DNA of 64,000 bases from Nematostella vectensis (GCF_932526225.1 NC_064047.1:6323501-6387500); one strand, 5' to 3'. Positions 21,501 to 32,762 are shown, counted from the stretch's first letter. Notes: generated by a model not told the origin, from the letters alone. Translations and numbers: made by a program.

Positions 21501-22458
21501 ATGTCGATCGTATCACTTTCTTATTAAAACAGCAAGATGTCGAACTATAACTTATTTAAGGTGTACTTAATTAAATCATGCCTTTTTTGGGGTAGTAAAG
21601 AGGTACTTTTTTCCCCGATCCCAGGGTATAACAAACTAAAAAGGCCTGATCCCAAAATTGGGTTTAATTGTGATTTCGTACATTTTTGGATAAATGGAAC
21701 CTGATCACGAGAATATTCTCACGAATATTCCATTTTGTTCAATTAACTCGTCATCATCGTTTTTGAATGTCGATCGTATCACTTTCTTTTAAAACAGCAA
21801 GATGTCGAACTATAACTTATTTAAGGTGTACTTAATTAAATCTTGCCTTTTTTGGGGTAGTAAAGAGGTACTTTTTTTTCCCCGATCCCAGGGCATAACA
21901 AACTAAAAAGGCCTGATCCCAAAATTGGGTTTAATTGTGATCCCAACATTTTTTAAATGATTCCGATCCAACATAATTTTGATTCCTGATCCCAAAAATA
22001 AAGATTTATACTGTTTTAAATCATAAAGGCGAGTTAAATTTAAATTCCTTTAAATAAAAAAAAAACATTATTAAAATATGATGAAGTTATAAAGATGCAG
22101 CAAACATTTTTAAAACACCCAATTTCAAAGAAAGGTTGTTTCTTTGACCCCCTTAAGTTTCATTGTTGTCCGATTATGACTCAAATCTTGCTTGGATTTA
22201 ATCTTTATCACTTAGTTCCTCCTACATTCAAAATTAATTTTTATGATCTTGCACTTATAATTTCCATATTACTTTACATTTGTACATCACTTGCATATGT
22301 ATTTTTGTAACTACAAAAGTTGTATCTTATACTTCTGTCATTATACTTACATCTCTTAAACTTTGTTCTTCCTTGTCGAATTCAACTCGTCCGTTATGGC
22401 TGTGACAATTGGCGAGAGAACTAGCGAGCGCCACTAGAATAAGACTACTTAAGATCAT
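15543..22458 (-). CDS. Short secreted collagen-like protein, eight exons
   Basis: Minus-strand exons: 22458-22351, 20156-19965, 19118-19062, 18518-18477, 18047-17994, 17577-17485, 16671-16387 and 15812-15543 (stop). Every junction is phase 0, and all exon lengths are multiples of three. The spliced product is 366 residues. Exon 1 encodes a signal peptide ([18 protein letters not shown]). Exon 2 has a CPCECKDG cysteine cluster, then Gly-X-Y repeats rich in GKDGKDG. Exon 3 continues Gly-Pro-Pro repeats. Exons 4-6 lack Gly-X-Y and look like an amphipathic coiled coil, probably for trimerisation. Exon 7 holds about 18 Gly-X-Y triplets followed by a globular start ([11 protein letters not shown]). 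Exon 8 gives [11 protein letters not shown] and LYNCECQ, a Pro-rich linker, and the end [11 protein letters not shown]. It is likely an extracellular or mesogleal matrix protein. Subfamily is not assigned. Confidence 0.85.
16011..16229. repeat. Three tandem copies of a 73-bp unit
   Basis: Units begin at 16011, 16084 and 16157 with CATTTGAACCCATGTATTG and are almost identical (one substitution, CATCCTGG against CATCCGGG). They lie in the last intron of the collagen gene. Confidence 0.95.
17237..17460. repeat. Tandem array of a roughly 20-bp unit
   Basis: About ten degenerate copies of a CTATACCATATAAGGGATC-like unit, in the intron between collagen exons 6 and 7 and reaching to within 25 bp of the donor of exon 6. 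Confidence 0.9.
19640..19925. repeat. Direct repeat flanking collagen exon 2, left copy
   Basis: About 270 bp that recur at 20290-20550, sharing ACATACCATATTTG-like, TTTCCACGTARACTTGCAGG and GCGCGCTCTTTTGGGCTC-like segments in the same order. The right copy ends in a run of G. Collagen exon 2 (19965-20156) lies exactly between the two. Confidence 0.85.
20290..20550. repeat. Direct repeat flanking collagen exon 2, right copy
   Basis: Second copy of the element at 19640-19925, diverged by substitutions and small indels. It is followed by a poly-G run (20566-20586). Confidence 0.85.
20590..22350. other. Collagen intron 1, AT-rich, no exon seen
   Basis: The long first intron. It contains the tandem duplication at 21456-21945 and otherwise AT-rich sequence. 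Open frames near 20756 and 22095 have no splice signals consistent with the phase-0 gene and no recognisable domain. Confidence 0.6.
21456..21945. repeat. Tandem duplication, 266-bp period
   Basis: The segment starting CGAATATTCCATTTTG at 21456 is repeated from 21722 with very few changes, through GGCCTGATCCCAAAATTGGG. The copies are much more alike than other repeats here, so the duplication is recent. Confidence 0.9.
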
Positions 22459-22517
22459 TTTAAGGCGCTTTTCCTAAGAACAGGGTCTCATATGTAGCCC
22501 TATGAAACCTACCCTTT

Positions 22518-22525
22518 CTTTTATA
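22518..22525 (-). promoter_or_regulatory. TATA box of the collagen gene
   Basis: On the minus strand TATAAAAG lies 60-67 bases upstream of the collagen ATG (22458), in a GC-rich setting. This fits a start site near 22490 and a short 5' leader. Confidence 0.6.
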
Positions 22526-24439
22526 ACGGTCGCCGGCATTAACGGAAACTTCAAAGATTTAACCACGCCGCCCGGGCAAGCTTATTGTATTTTCCCCACG
22601 TTGTCGTGGAGTGTCAACAAAATGTCCCTTTTTTTGTCGCCGTAGTACTGTAACTAGCTTATTACAACGGAAGACGAAAATTGCACCATTTATAACTATT
22701 GTTACAGTGTTAGTACAGCTGAGTACATAAAACTGGTTTTAATAGCGGGTAGTGTGAAAAGTTATAAAGTCATCTTTGTGTAAATGGGTTTTCAGTAAAA
22801 TATGGATCTCCGCAGAGAGGAGCGGTAAGTCCAGAGCGGAGCAATATGGAGCTGGAATTCAATTCAGGGAATTTTTTTTTTGTAATAACGGGTTTTTTCC
22901 AGGCTCAATTAATAAAGGCATTCAATTCGAAACAACTAGACTAAATAGTCCGAAGGTTCGCGAGCGTGAAAGGAGCGGGTCTTTCCTTTTATCTTCTAGT
23001 AGAAGGGACCATTAAAATCAGTGAATCATCATCGCCAATTTCTCCGCTGCCAATTAGTTGCAATCATTGCAACTTACTGCCAATTATTAGCTGCAATCAC
23101 CGATTGCCTTTATAAATGTTGGTAACATTGCAGTCAAACCGACCGTTTGTTTCTTACAAGGGTATACTTTGAACAGTTCTGATGCCGGAAATATCGATTT
23201 TAAAAGTTGCTGGGAAAAGGCTCTGAAAATAATCTGTTCCGTTTTCCCATGCGCATTGCGGCGCAATATTGGTATTGTGTAGTTCCAGAAAATATCCTTA
23301 CCTTCCCCCCCATGGAGGGGATTGGAAATTCCGGGGGGTTCAAACGGACAGAAATTCCCAGACAGTTACTGTATTTATTTTTTTCCAGAGGGATGGGGGG
23401 GGGGGGGGGGGGTCATACCTCCGACCCCCTCCAGGGGGGGGGTATGAATATTTTCTGGAACTACACATTTTGGATGACCAGATTGTCTGACCAAGTTAAA
23501 GGACAACCACCCTTGAAAATCGAGAGAATATATTGCTTTGTAATCCTTCTGAATATTCTGCAATTCATTCATTCATTCATCTATTTATTTGTTTTTTTTT
23601 TTAATATTTTATTTTCGGCTACAGCCACCCCTCACTTAGAGGATTATTGCCTGGGGGGGCATGCATAGTTTAATATCTGTGCTTAAATACTCCTATACTT
23701 ACTTTCAGAAAGAGAGTTCCACTGACTTATATTTATAGTGTAAAAGAGAGTCTAGGTACTTTTGTTTTACAGTTTATTTGATTAAGATTGTGTCATTTCG
23801 TTTGTCTTGATTTTCTCGCTCGCTCTGCAGGTCAGATTTCACAGAGAATTTCCGCTAGAAAGCGAATAATATAATATCGAAGATCGGTTCGTTAAGTTTG
23901 GAACATTCTTTCCCGGAGAACCCGACTGGAGCCGTAGAGTGGAATTCCAAATGACAACTAATGAATTGCCAGTGGCGCAGAGGCTTCTGGTCAATGCGAT
24001 ATTTTACAAATTAGGGACGACGGAAAAAGAAAACCTGCTACCAAGGGTATCAAAGTAATGCGAATAAAATACAGCAGGTGCAAAACTGGTGGACGCAAGA
24101 AAAATAAGCAGATAGAGAAAGTGGCAATCACAGCTATTTCAAAATGGCGAGAGCCGTGAAAAAACAGTCTTTCTCCGCCCGTCTTAAACGCAATTAAAAT
24201 CTTCTCCAAGGTTTATGTTTGTGCTTTGGAAATAAAAAGCATTCAATTTTGAGAGTTTTATATGCCTTTAATTCTATTTCATTCTATTCTATTTTTTTCG
24301 TAGTACAGGATATTTTTTAATCCAGATAAATACGTTCCGGTAACCTCCTTCGCAATCCTTGTTAACACTTTCACGCAACGAACTTGTAAGGTTGCTACGC
24401 CTCCGTCACGTGATGGGGGGAGGGGGACGTCAAGTAAAA
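22526..24439. other. Intergenic region between two minus-strand genes
   Basis: No coding exon with splice support was found. The region holds an inverted-repeat element (23276-23467), a run of ATTC repeats near 23561-23580 and a G-rich tract at 23396-23412. The collagen promoter lies at its left edge. Confidence 0.55.
23276..23467. mobile_element. Small inverted-repeat element (about 190 bp)
   Basis: The left end TGTGTAGTTCCAGAAAATAT is complemented by ATATTTTCTGGAACTACACA at the right end, with a second inner pair built from CCCCCATGGAGG-like and [17 protein letters not shown] stretches. No coding capacity is visible. It is a MITE-type fold-back repeat. Confidence 0.8.
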
Positions 24440-24805
24440 GCGCTTTCTGTGTGACGGAGCCATCGAACACAATGTGCCTGTCGCGTGACAGAAATATTGT
24501 AACATAATGTGTCTGAATTGCGTGATGGATACATGTTGTATTTACGCTTTTTCGGTGATGGAGACATTGCAACACAGTGGGCATGTTGCGCGACTAAGTC
24601 ATTGTAACACAATGTGACATTTGTGTGAAGGAAACATTGTAACATAATGTATTTTTTTGCGTATGGAGACATTGTAAAATAATGTGCTTTTGCGTGGTGG
24701 AGACATTGAAACACAATATCCTTTGCGTGACGGAGACATTGTAACACAATGCGTTTTTTGCGTGACAGAGTCATTGTAACACAATGTTCTTGTTGCGTGA
24801 CAGAG
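24440..24805. repeat. Minisatellite of about 41-bp units
   Basis: About nine degenerate copies of a unit built from TTGCGTGACGGAGACATTG followed by TAACACAATGTG. Several overlapping open frames across it are repeat artefacts. It lies just downstream of the VWA gene's stop codon, in its probable 3' untranslated or flanking region. Confidence 0.9.
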
Positions 24806-24845
24806 TTCACAAAGAAGTTGAAGAGGAGACTAGCCCTATGGTAGC

Positions 24846-27800
24846 TTATTTAGTGCAGTGCTCATTCGCGAACTTTTCGAGAGCCATCACCAAGTACTTG
24901 TCCATGTTCGGTACTTTAGCATCAAATCTCGGAACGTAGCGAGAGAATGCGTCCACCTCTTTGGACACAAAGTCTCCGACGGCAACACCCATGAACGCCA
25001 CGCCGTGTTCATTCTGGAACATAGAAGGTTCTAGATTATTCTCACACTTTTAGACTTTTTGCTTTGTGTTGGTACCTAGTCGGCTAAATGAATCGCCTTT
25101 AACATCACAGGGCAGTCCGCGTGGAAGTCCTTGGTTTTTTGTGTGTGTAAAAACAATAAGCATGTAATAACCAATGACTGCAATATGGTCACAATCCTGC
25201 AATAAAGAGTCTGCTTGAAACCTCTTAGAATAAGAGTTAGTTGATTACTGTGACAAAAAAAAGGCAAGCTGTAGAATAACAAGGTGCTCTGCGTCGGTCT
25301 GAAATTAGAGAAAAAAATCAACACAATGTAATAACGCCTCAGTGAAAACAAAATAGTTACACTGAAATTTCGAGCGTTAGCCTTTCCTCGAAACAAAAGA
25401 GCTTTTCAGGAACTCATCAGAAACCGTTTCCGTTTTCACAGGCGTAATACCAATCCAAACTTGTGTTCATTTATTTCCCTATTTCGTTTTCATTTTTCAT
25501 ACTAAATACCTGGAGCGGGTCCATAAACAGGTAGTAGGGCTCCGCGTCTTGTCTGACGCGTCCGTCGCTCAGCGTAATGACAACCTTGGCTGAGCCCGGC
25601 CTCATCCCCTTCGCTTCAGTAAAGAAGGTCGTCTCCGCGAGTTTCAATGCCTTATTCGCATAAGTGTTGCCACTTAGCTGTGTGGAATTCTGAAGCATAA
25701 TGTCTTGATTACCGTAAGCCTTCTAGTGCTGTATGGCCTCGAATTATTTTGGGGGGGGGGGGACGATACAGAAACACTAAGAAAACAATAGGGGGCACAT
25801 CCACGCCCCTACTGGTCATTTCTTTATAATATTTGAAAATATTTGGGGGGGGGACATGCCCCCAGTGCCCCACCCCCTGCTACGGCCCTGATGATGGGAT
25901 GCAATACAATACAATACAATAAACTTTATTTAACGAGGGTTTCGTATTAACCTTTTACAGTTTTATAATATATGGCTCTCCAATGGTTTGAAAAACGGTT
26001 TTCCTTTAAAGCTTTGTTAGCCTTTTTTTTCGATGGAATACAAAAACACATGTTTGTTCCCAGCAAGCTGCTTTTTTCAGGTTGGGTTAAGTGGAGGATT
26101 TTTTGGCTATCTAATTATCTACTAGGTTCTGCCTGAAAGCTTTTGTCCTAATTGGTATATTTAGAGTCTAATGCAGTATGATGCGAAACACGGGATTTCA
26201 AAAACTTGGAGTGAGGAAAACTAATATGAGAGGATGCTGTACGAAAAGATAGCAGTTGAAAAGACAGCAGATAGCTAGCCTGCGTAGTTGGCAGTTTTGT
26301 TGGGTTTCAGAGCAGCATTTTCTCCGCGAATACTCGAAATCGTCCGTAGTTATTATTTTTTTTCAAGCGACTCCTTGCTAGCTTTTTGCCCTCTCGTGCT
26401 AGCAAACTAAATTACGAACGATTTTGCTTATTCTCGGATAAAAAACTGCTCTAAAATTCAACAAAACCGCCAGCTACGCAGACTAGCAGATGTCAACTGT
26501 CTGCAGCCATAGCAAAAGTTAAATAGTTGCTATGTCTTATTGAGGCGCAAGCTGCAGTTTTCCTCCTGACAAGTCTCAATGATATTACCCTAAATGAAGT
26601 GAACAGCTTACCATGACCTTGTGGATAACTGCCGTCCAATCGCGGCTGCGTATATCGTCTAGACCAATCACAATCTCCGCCTCATTCGCAAACGTGATGA
26701 GACCCACATGGGTTCCGCCCTCAGATATGATGTCTTTCAGACTTCCAATAACCAGGCTTGTGAAGTTCTGCGCCTGAGAGAGACCCCATTCCATGCTCAT
26801 GGACACGTCAAGAAGGATAGCGATGTCAAGCTGTTCCTGACAATCTATGATAAAAACGTGACGTCACTTCCGGTTGAGTTGTACGAGGTAACCCAGTAGT
26901 GAACTTGATTTTGTAATATGTTTTATTCGGAGCTCGCCTTCTGGCTTTTAATCATTCAAAATCCTTGAAGGTTTTTTTTTATTGGCAAGCGCTTAGTGTT
27001 TTTTTTTTATCACGCCACCTCTCCGCAAGTCGCCGACCAATCAAAAATAACCAATTGTGATTCCGCTGGTTTGAATAAAAAAAACAATATTAGATGTCAT
27101 TGACAAGATAATGAAAATTGCAGTAATTAGGAGGACTTTTTTCAGATTTTTCTAAGTCTCGAGTTATCGAGATCTTACATGCATTTGATATTGAGGTGTC
27201 CTAGACTGCTTCATAGACTGCATATTCATCTCTTTGTTATACTTACATCTAACTCGGTAAACATAGTTTGTATCGGCTGCGCCTGCGCAAAGAAGACTAC
27301 TGCTGTCCTGACATGGTACTCCTATCTCAGAATTGTCGCTGTTTCCCTGAGAGCACTGATGCGATGGTGCACCCAAAAGAGACGCGTCTTTATTGGCGCC
27401 CGACCAGCATTCAGCAAAGAACTGAATCCCAACGTATTTGTGGCCACCCTGGCGAGCTTTCTCGGAGCAACGACACAACAGACTACGGGAACGGGTACAT
27501 CATTGGAAATCAAATTTCAAGTGAAAAATTTTTAGAAAATTCATTCGACAATATCACGAAAGCTTGCATGTAAACAGTCTTTTTGATATAAAAGAACATT
27601 TTTATAAGAACGTCCAGCCTGATGCTAGGATAATAAAATGTTGGCTGACAGATCTGTTTAGACTCTGTTTTGATGAACATAAGTAGGGAATGTTATTTCA
27701 GGTCGATAATTTATCTATTTTACCAGCTCAATTAGGCTTATACTGTTTTTTTGTGGGGTTTCAGTAGCAGAGGATTTCAGTAACGCAGGGGCGCAAATAG

Positions 27801-29326
27801 CTTTTTCGCTAAATGGGGGTGGGGGAGGGGGGGGGGGGTGGCACATTGACAAAGGGGGGGAGCGGGTAATTTTTTTTGTTACACATGTCCATATAAAGAA
27901 AACGTTGTCGTTTTGGGGATCTGGTAACAAGGAATCTTAGTTTCTCTTTAGAGACCTTCTCCATTGACCAAAGATGGTCACGGTCACTGTTTTTCTTTTC
28001 TGGTTACAAGTCATAAAGTTTACGAAGCACCTGCGATACGGCAACCTTAGAAATGACAAGACCCTCTAACCCTTCTCCTAGACCCGCTACTGTAACGATT
28101 TTCTTACCTTTCCACCGAGCCCTGAAAGTCATGCCAATCAAACCATTGCCCGCTCCAGACCGTAGAATTCGGATCACGGTCGTTCACGAGCTCTGCGGGA
28201 AGAGGCCTGGTACGGCTGTCATCGTAACAGCCAACCTTGTCAAAACTGACAGGGCATTGACGGCCGTGGCCTAGAACTGAACAAATTGAAACAGAAAACG
28301 TGGTCACGATTAAGTGTCTTTATAAAATAAATATTTTAATCTTTTTTATAAGAACGTTCAGACTGAGGTTTTACAAGCGATGAACATGCCGAAGCTCTGA
28401 TAGCGACAAAATATATTCTTATCAAGGTTCTAAATTTAAAGAATCTAATTGTATTTTAACGACTAAAAATGCTATCGTTATTTATCATTTTTTTGGAAAT
28501 TCTGTTATTTAATATTTTATTGGTATTGTAATCTTATATACAATAGTAAACTTTTTTAGCCCAAAAAGAGCGGCTCTGCTAAAGAGTGTAAGTGGATAAA
28601 ATTTTTAATGAGTTTCTTCTTGGGAGACCAAACGAAATTTTGAAATATTTTGTCATATGAAGAAAACGTTGTCGTTTTGAGGGACTGGTACCGAGGACTC
28701 TTAGTTTCTTTTCAGATAATTTCTCCATTGACTTAAGATGGTCACAGTCACTGTTTTTAGCTTCTGATTATAAAAGTTTACGAAGCACCTGCGTTACGGT
28801 AACCTTAAAAATAACAAGAATCGTGCAGTTTTTCCAAATAAGGAATATAGTAGATTCCTTATATGGAAGTGACCGCTTTTGGCAATAACGACATTTTTTG
28901 GGCTAAATTTTCTTGATATGTTTCTGTAGCTTTTAATCCTCCACAGGCTCTTGAATGTGGATACGTTATGCAGGCAGAGTGTTTTGTCGTTGTCTTCTTA
29001 TAAGGATACAGAGGATTTCCTTTTTTTTCAGGGGCGGCGGAGGGGAGGGGCAGGAGGGGCGCCACTTTTGAAAGTGTGGGGGGGGGGGAGCAGTGCGCTT
29101 TTCTGAGCGGATTTACTGTATATATGAAAGATTTTAAACCAACGGGTTTCAAGCGATACATAAGCAACCGACAACAAATTTGTTGAACAGTTTAAAATCC
29201 CGTGCATAAAAACCTAGGTTATCCCCTGAGTTTTGATAAATAGCGCTAAGAATCCAGCAACCAGCCCCTCCCCTCTAAAACCACTACCCACCCCTCCCCC
29301 CAACTTCCCCCCTTCCCCCCCCCCCC

Positions 29327-29358
<32 letters not shown>

Positions 29359-29772
29359 TATGAGACCACGCCGCCGCCCACAGGAATTTTTGAAGCCGAC
29401 TTATTAAGACTATGTAAAAGTAAAAATGATATTTTGACGATAAACTCGAGTTCGGGCGTAAAATGCATTCGATGGTAATGTTTACAAATCGACTGATCCT
29501 TACAAGCGTTAGCGGTGAATACTTTCCATTACACCGAGATTGCGAGCCAATCAGAGCGAGCGTTTTTGCGAAGTTTCCGCCATGTATGTACTTATACCTA
29601 CTATCTAATTTTAAATTTAATGGCTCAATTTTCCGATATTCTAAAACAGATCTAAAAATAATTTTACCAACTCGATTTTGCAAAACCTTATGAATAAGAA
29701 AACAATATTCTTTTTAGGCTTACCTGCAAAACTGCCAAGGAATGCGAACGCCAATAAGATTCGGATCAGCAT
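24846..29772 (-). CDS. Secreted protein: Cys-rich N-terminal domain plus VWA domain
   Basis: Six minus-strand exons join in phase: 29772-29724, 28276-28108, 27482-27247, 26844-26612, 25689-25510 and 25013-24846 (stop). The product is 344 residues. Exon 1 gives a signal peptide (MLIRILLAFAFLGSFA). Exons 2-3 encode a Cys-rich domain with GCYDDSRTRPLPAELVNDRD and later CRCSEKARQGGHKYVGIQFF, then ECWSG. I recognise this pattern from cnidarian extracellular proteins but cannot name it. Exons 4-6 form a von Willebrand factor A domain. Its MIDAS looks complete: DVSMS (DxSxS), Thr in GNTYANKAL and Asp in TLSDGR. It ends DKYLVMALEKFANEHCTK. A metal-dependent adhesion role is expected. It sits head-to-tail upstream of the collagen gene; a partnership between VWA and collagen proteins is plausible but inferred. 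Confidence 0.85.
25745..25890 (+). repeat. Dispersed repeat (copies near 44855 and 42990)
   Basis: A G-rich segment with ACGATACAGAAACA, then CCACGCCCCTACTGGTCATT, a TATAATATTTG stretch and the end CCCCACCCCCTGCTACGGCC. A close relative lies at 44855-45008, and an inverted relative lies around 42990-43130 and again at 62860-62995. It is a dispersed, GC-poor-cored element of unknown class. Confidence 0.7.
27888..28066. repeat. Direct repeat flanking a VWA-gene exon, left copy
   Basis: Matches 28660-28823: both run from AGAAAACGTTGTCGTTTTG through AGATGGTCACRGTCACTGTT to TTTACGAAGCACCTGCG and ACGGYAACCTTA. The exon at 28108-28276 lies between the copies. Confidence 0.85.
28660..28823. repeat. 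Direct repeat flanking a VWA-gene exon, right copy
   Basis: Second copy of 27888-28066, in the same orientation, about 770 bp away. Confidence 0.85.
29305..29357. repeat. Poly-C tract followed by (CA)n
   Basis: A run of about 35 C interrupted at its left, then about eight CA repeats, in intron 1 of the VWA gene. Such tracts are prone to assembly length errors. Confidence 0.9.
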
Positions 29773-30680
29773 TGTGCTTCTTCAACTGATAGACGAAACC
29801 TTGTCCGAAACTTGAATATCTTTGAAAATAACAAGAAACGGTATGTTTACGTGATTTCACGATAACACCGAAGCTGATAGAGTTCCTAGGACTCCTAACA
29901 TTGCAATGTAACACTCGTACATTGGTTCAATTCGAAGTAGCAATTAGCACTGTCATCAGTTATCCAATGTTAAAGTGTTTTCAGTCCCGTAGCCCGAATA
30001 TGGAGTTGGGTCGCCTTTAAAGGCTCCCTATTACACGTCCAATCTACGGGCTTGGTTTTCGGAGGTTTATAGTGTGCTAAGTATGTAAACCAGTGTCAAC
30101 AGTCCACTGTGTATTGAAGATATCGTCCTTAAAAATAAGAATTTATCACATCCCTTTTAAAAACATCACCAAAAATTGATTTATCTAGTGTCACGAATCC
30201 CATCGTGGCACTAACACCCAAATACTGAATGCTAAGTACAATAAACTTAACGTAACCCTCTATGAATAAAGTTTGCTCCTCTTGAAACAAGCAGCCAAAT
30301 ACTGACTTACCTTTTCTAAGAGGGCTGGTGTTCGAGGTATCTCATCGGATCTCCCGTTCTTATGTATTAACCACTAATCCCCGCTTTTACACTTATCATC
30401 TGCTGCATCACCGAGATTTTAAAGCACTTGGTCGGTATCCGGTATAACAGTTTATCTTTTCTGTCGGTACCCGGTATAACAACAGTTTATTTATTTGGTC
30501 GGTTTCGGTATAACAGTTCGTATTTATTTGGTCGCTTTCGGTATAACAGTTTATTTAGCATCAGTACCGCCAGACGGATTGAGTGTGCAAATTTAAATTA
30601 TTTGATCTTCATATAATCTAATGGCAAAGTAATAATGAAATCACACCTTTTTTTCTGCTTTCTTTCTTTCTTTCTTTTTT

Positions 30681-30725
<45 letters not shown>

Positions 30726-31311
30726 TCTCCTTCTTCTCTCTTTCTTGCTCTCTCTCGTCACGTTTACCCCCTTTCCCTAGGGATAATAAAGTTTGAAAGT
30801 TTTGGGTGTTTGTGTGTGTAGAAATTTAGGCAGGGGGGGGGGGGGGGGGGGGGGGAGGGGGGAGGGGAAGATGAAAATGTTGTCCGGTATGGATTTAGAA
30901 CTAAGAAACAATGTACTTGGGCGCGTTCTGTTTTACAAGCACTAAGCATAAATATGCTCTCTTGTTGCAGGAAATGCCTACTGACTTTTAAAGTTCGTGC
31001 TTGGTTAAAATATCTGTTGGGTACTGAATACAAAACAAGTGTTGTTTTTTTTCAAGTGATACAAATCTATTAGTTTCTAATCCTCGACAAAATACAACTA
31101 ATGTACCACCTTCATATGAACTTTTAAGATTTTAATGTATTGAAAGCAATAATATGATATTGAAGCCAATATGTAATTAATGAAGGCTTAGAATTCTTTA
31201 ATCCTTTTTTCAGCAATGCAAACTCGAGTTGCCTAGATTTGAATTAGTTTCTACACAGCAAACAATACATCCAATATGAAAGGGATTTATTTGGGTTGAG
31301 ATTTATATCTT
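29773..31311. other. Upstream region of the VWA gene; simple repeats
   Basis: This should contain the VWA gene promoter on the minus strand; I could not pick a convincing TATA box. 30428-30560 holds about four copies of a roughly 40-bp GGTCGGTTTCGGTATAACAG-like unit. 30656-30745 is a (TTTC)n microsatellite, and 30831-30856 a poly-G tract. No gene was seen. Confidence 0.6.
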
Positions 31312-31480
31312 GTAAAAGTTTTGCCTTTTATCAAGGCGTTAGGATGTAGAATTTGTTCTTTAGTGTATTAGAAAGGTGATTCTAAATCACTGATAAAAAC
31401 TGATTTATCGTCGCGCTTTCTATTAACTTAGGGCTTTCGATTAAAAGAAAAACATTTTCCAAACTACTGCCTGTCCATCC

Positions 31481-31540
31481 TCGGGGAACCAGGGCGTCGC
31501 GGAGATCGGGCCCGATTTCCGCGACGCCCTGGTTCCCCGA
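31481..31540. repeat. 60-bp near-perfect palindrome, unit A
   Basis: Two 30-bp arms meet with no loop and differ at one position. The left arm starts TCGGGGAACCAGGGCGTCGC and the centre is ATCGGGCCCGAT. It is strongly GC-rich inside AT-rich flanks and would form a very stable hairpin in RNA or a cruciform in DNA. Confidence 0.95.
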
Positions 31541-32338
31541 AGATGCTGCTTGTTTAGAATTATGACACGTCTAAATCTGTGGAAAAGGCAAATTTGACCA
31601 GATCTCTCCTACACCGAGAGAACTTAAAAAAGCATTAATATCAATTTTACCCGTCTCACAACCTTTGCTTATTAGAGAATCTATAACGATGTACAAAATA
31701 TTAATCACAATTTTATTCTACTGACCTTTTCGACACCAGATCTACAATTTGCAACTATAATACTAGCTGTACTTTACCCTATATACCCTGCCTTTTAAGG
31801 TGATCACACTCTTTTGCTAACTACCTATAGTAGAGGGGAGACTAGGCGACCCTTACAAAATTTAGATGTTGCTCGCACTTAATATACCCAAGGGAAGGGC
31901 TTTTCTTATCGCAGCCTTCCAACGTGCTTTCTTTAATTCCTGCATAAGCGGATCCAGACTATTGCAATTGTAGCAAATGCTACGGTCAGATTAAAGGGAG
32001 TTGATTTATTTTTCTCACATTTTTTATCTGATCTTAATTCTGCATCTACGCTACAGTCAGATTTTTCTCTGGATCCGCCCCTGGCTGGTTATGCGGTAAG
32101 TTTTGTGTACAGGTTCATATTCAGATTCATATATCCTCTATTTCTATTTTTTTTTTTATCCATGCCCCACTCCACTGTGGCAGCACATAGCAGCACAAAT
32201 AAAACCCCGTGTAATATAAATCCGGAGTAATTCAGCCTATGGGAATCCTTTTCCTTTCCTCCCCCTTTTCTCTTTAATATATTTGAGATTTTTTTCAAGG
32301 AGCGAGCAAGTCTGTATCAGCTGATTTTCTATCGCGCA

Positions 32339-32762
32339 AGCGCGCTCACTAGATTTCTCCTGGCACCCACGGGAATTCTCCTAGCACCCAGGGGATTTTT
32401 CATAGCACCCACGGGATTTCGCCTAGCACCCACGGGAATTCTCCTAGCACACACGGGATTTTTCATAGCACCCACGGGAATTCTCCTAGCACAAACGGGA
32501 TTTCTCGTAGCACTTATGAGGTTTCTCCTAGCACCCACGGGATTTTTCATAGCACCCACGGGAATTCTCCTAGCACCCACGGGATTTTTCATAGCACCCA
32601 CGAGAATTCTCCTAGCACCCATGAGGTTTCTCCTAGCACACACGGGATTTTTAATAGCACCCACGGGAATTCTCCTAGCACCCACTGGATTTTTCATAGC
32701 ACCCACGGGAATTCTCTTAACACACACGGGATTTATCATAGCACCCACGGGATTCTTCCTAG
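32339..32762. repeat. 21-bp minisatellite, unit A (about 20 copies)
   Basis: Alternating variants of a 21-bp unit, CTAGCACCCACGGGAATTCT and CATAGCACCCACGGGATTTT types. Because 21 is a multiple of three, frames stay open on both strands, reading as seven-residue repeats such as ARRIPVG/AMKNPVG. I treat these as repeat artefacts, since no start context or splice signals support them. Confidence 0.92.

Noticed and set aside
24279..24810. Overlapping minus-strand open frames over the 41-bp minisatellite
   Set aside because: Three mutually overlapping frames of repeated sequence. No splice sites or conserved domain, and they lie past the VWA stop codon.
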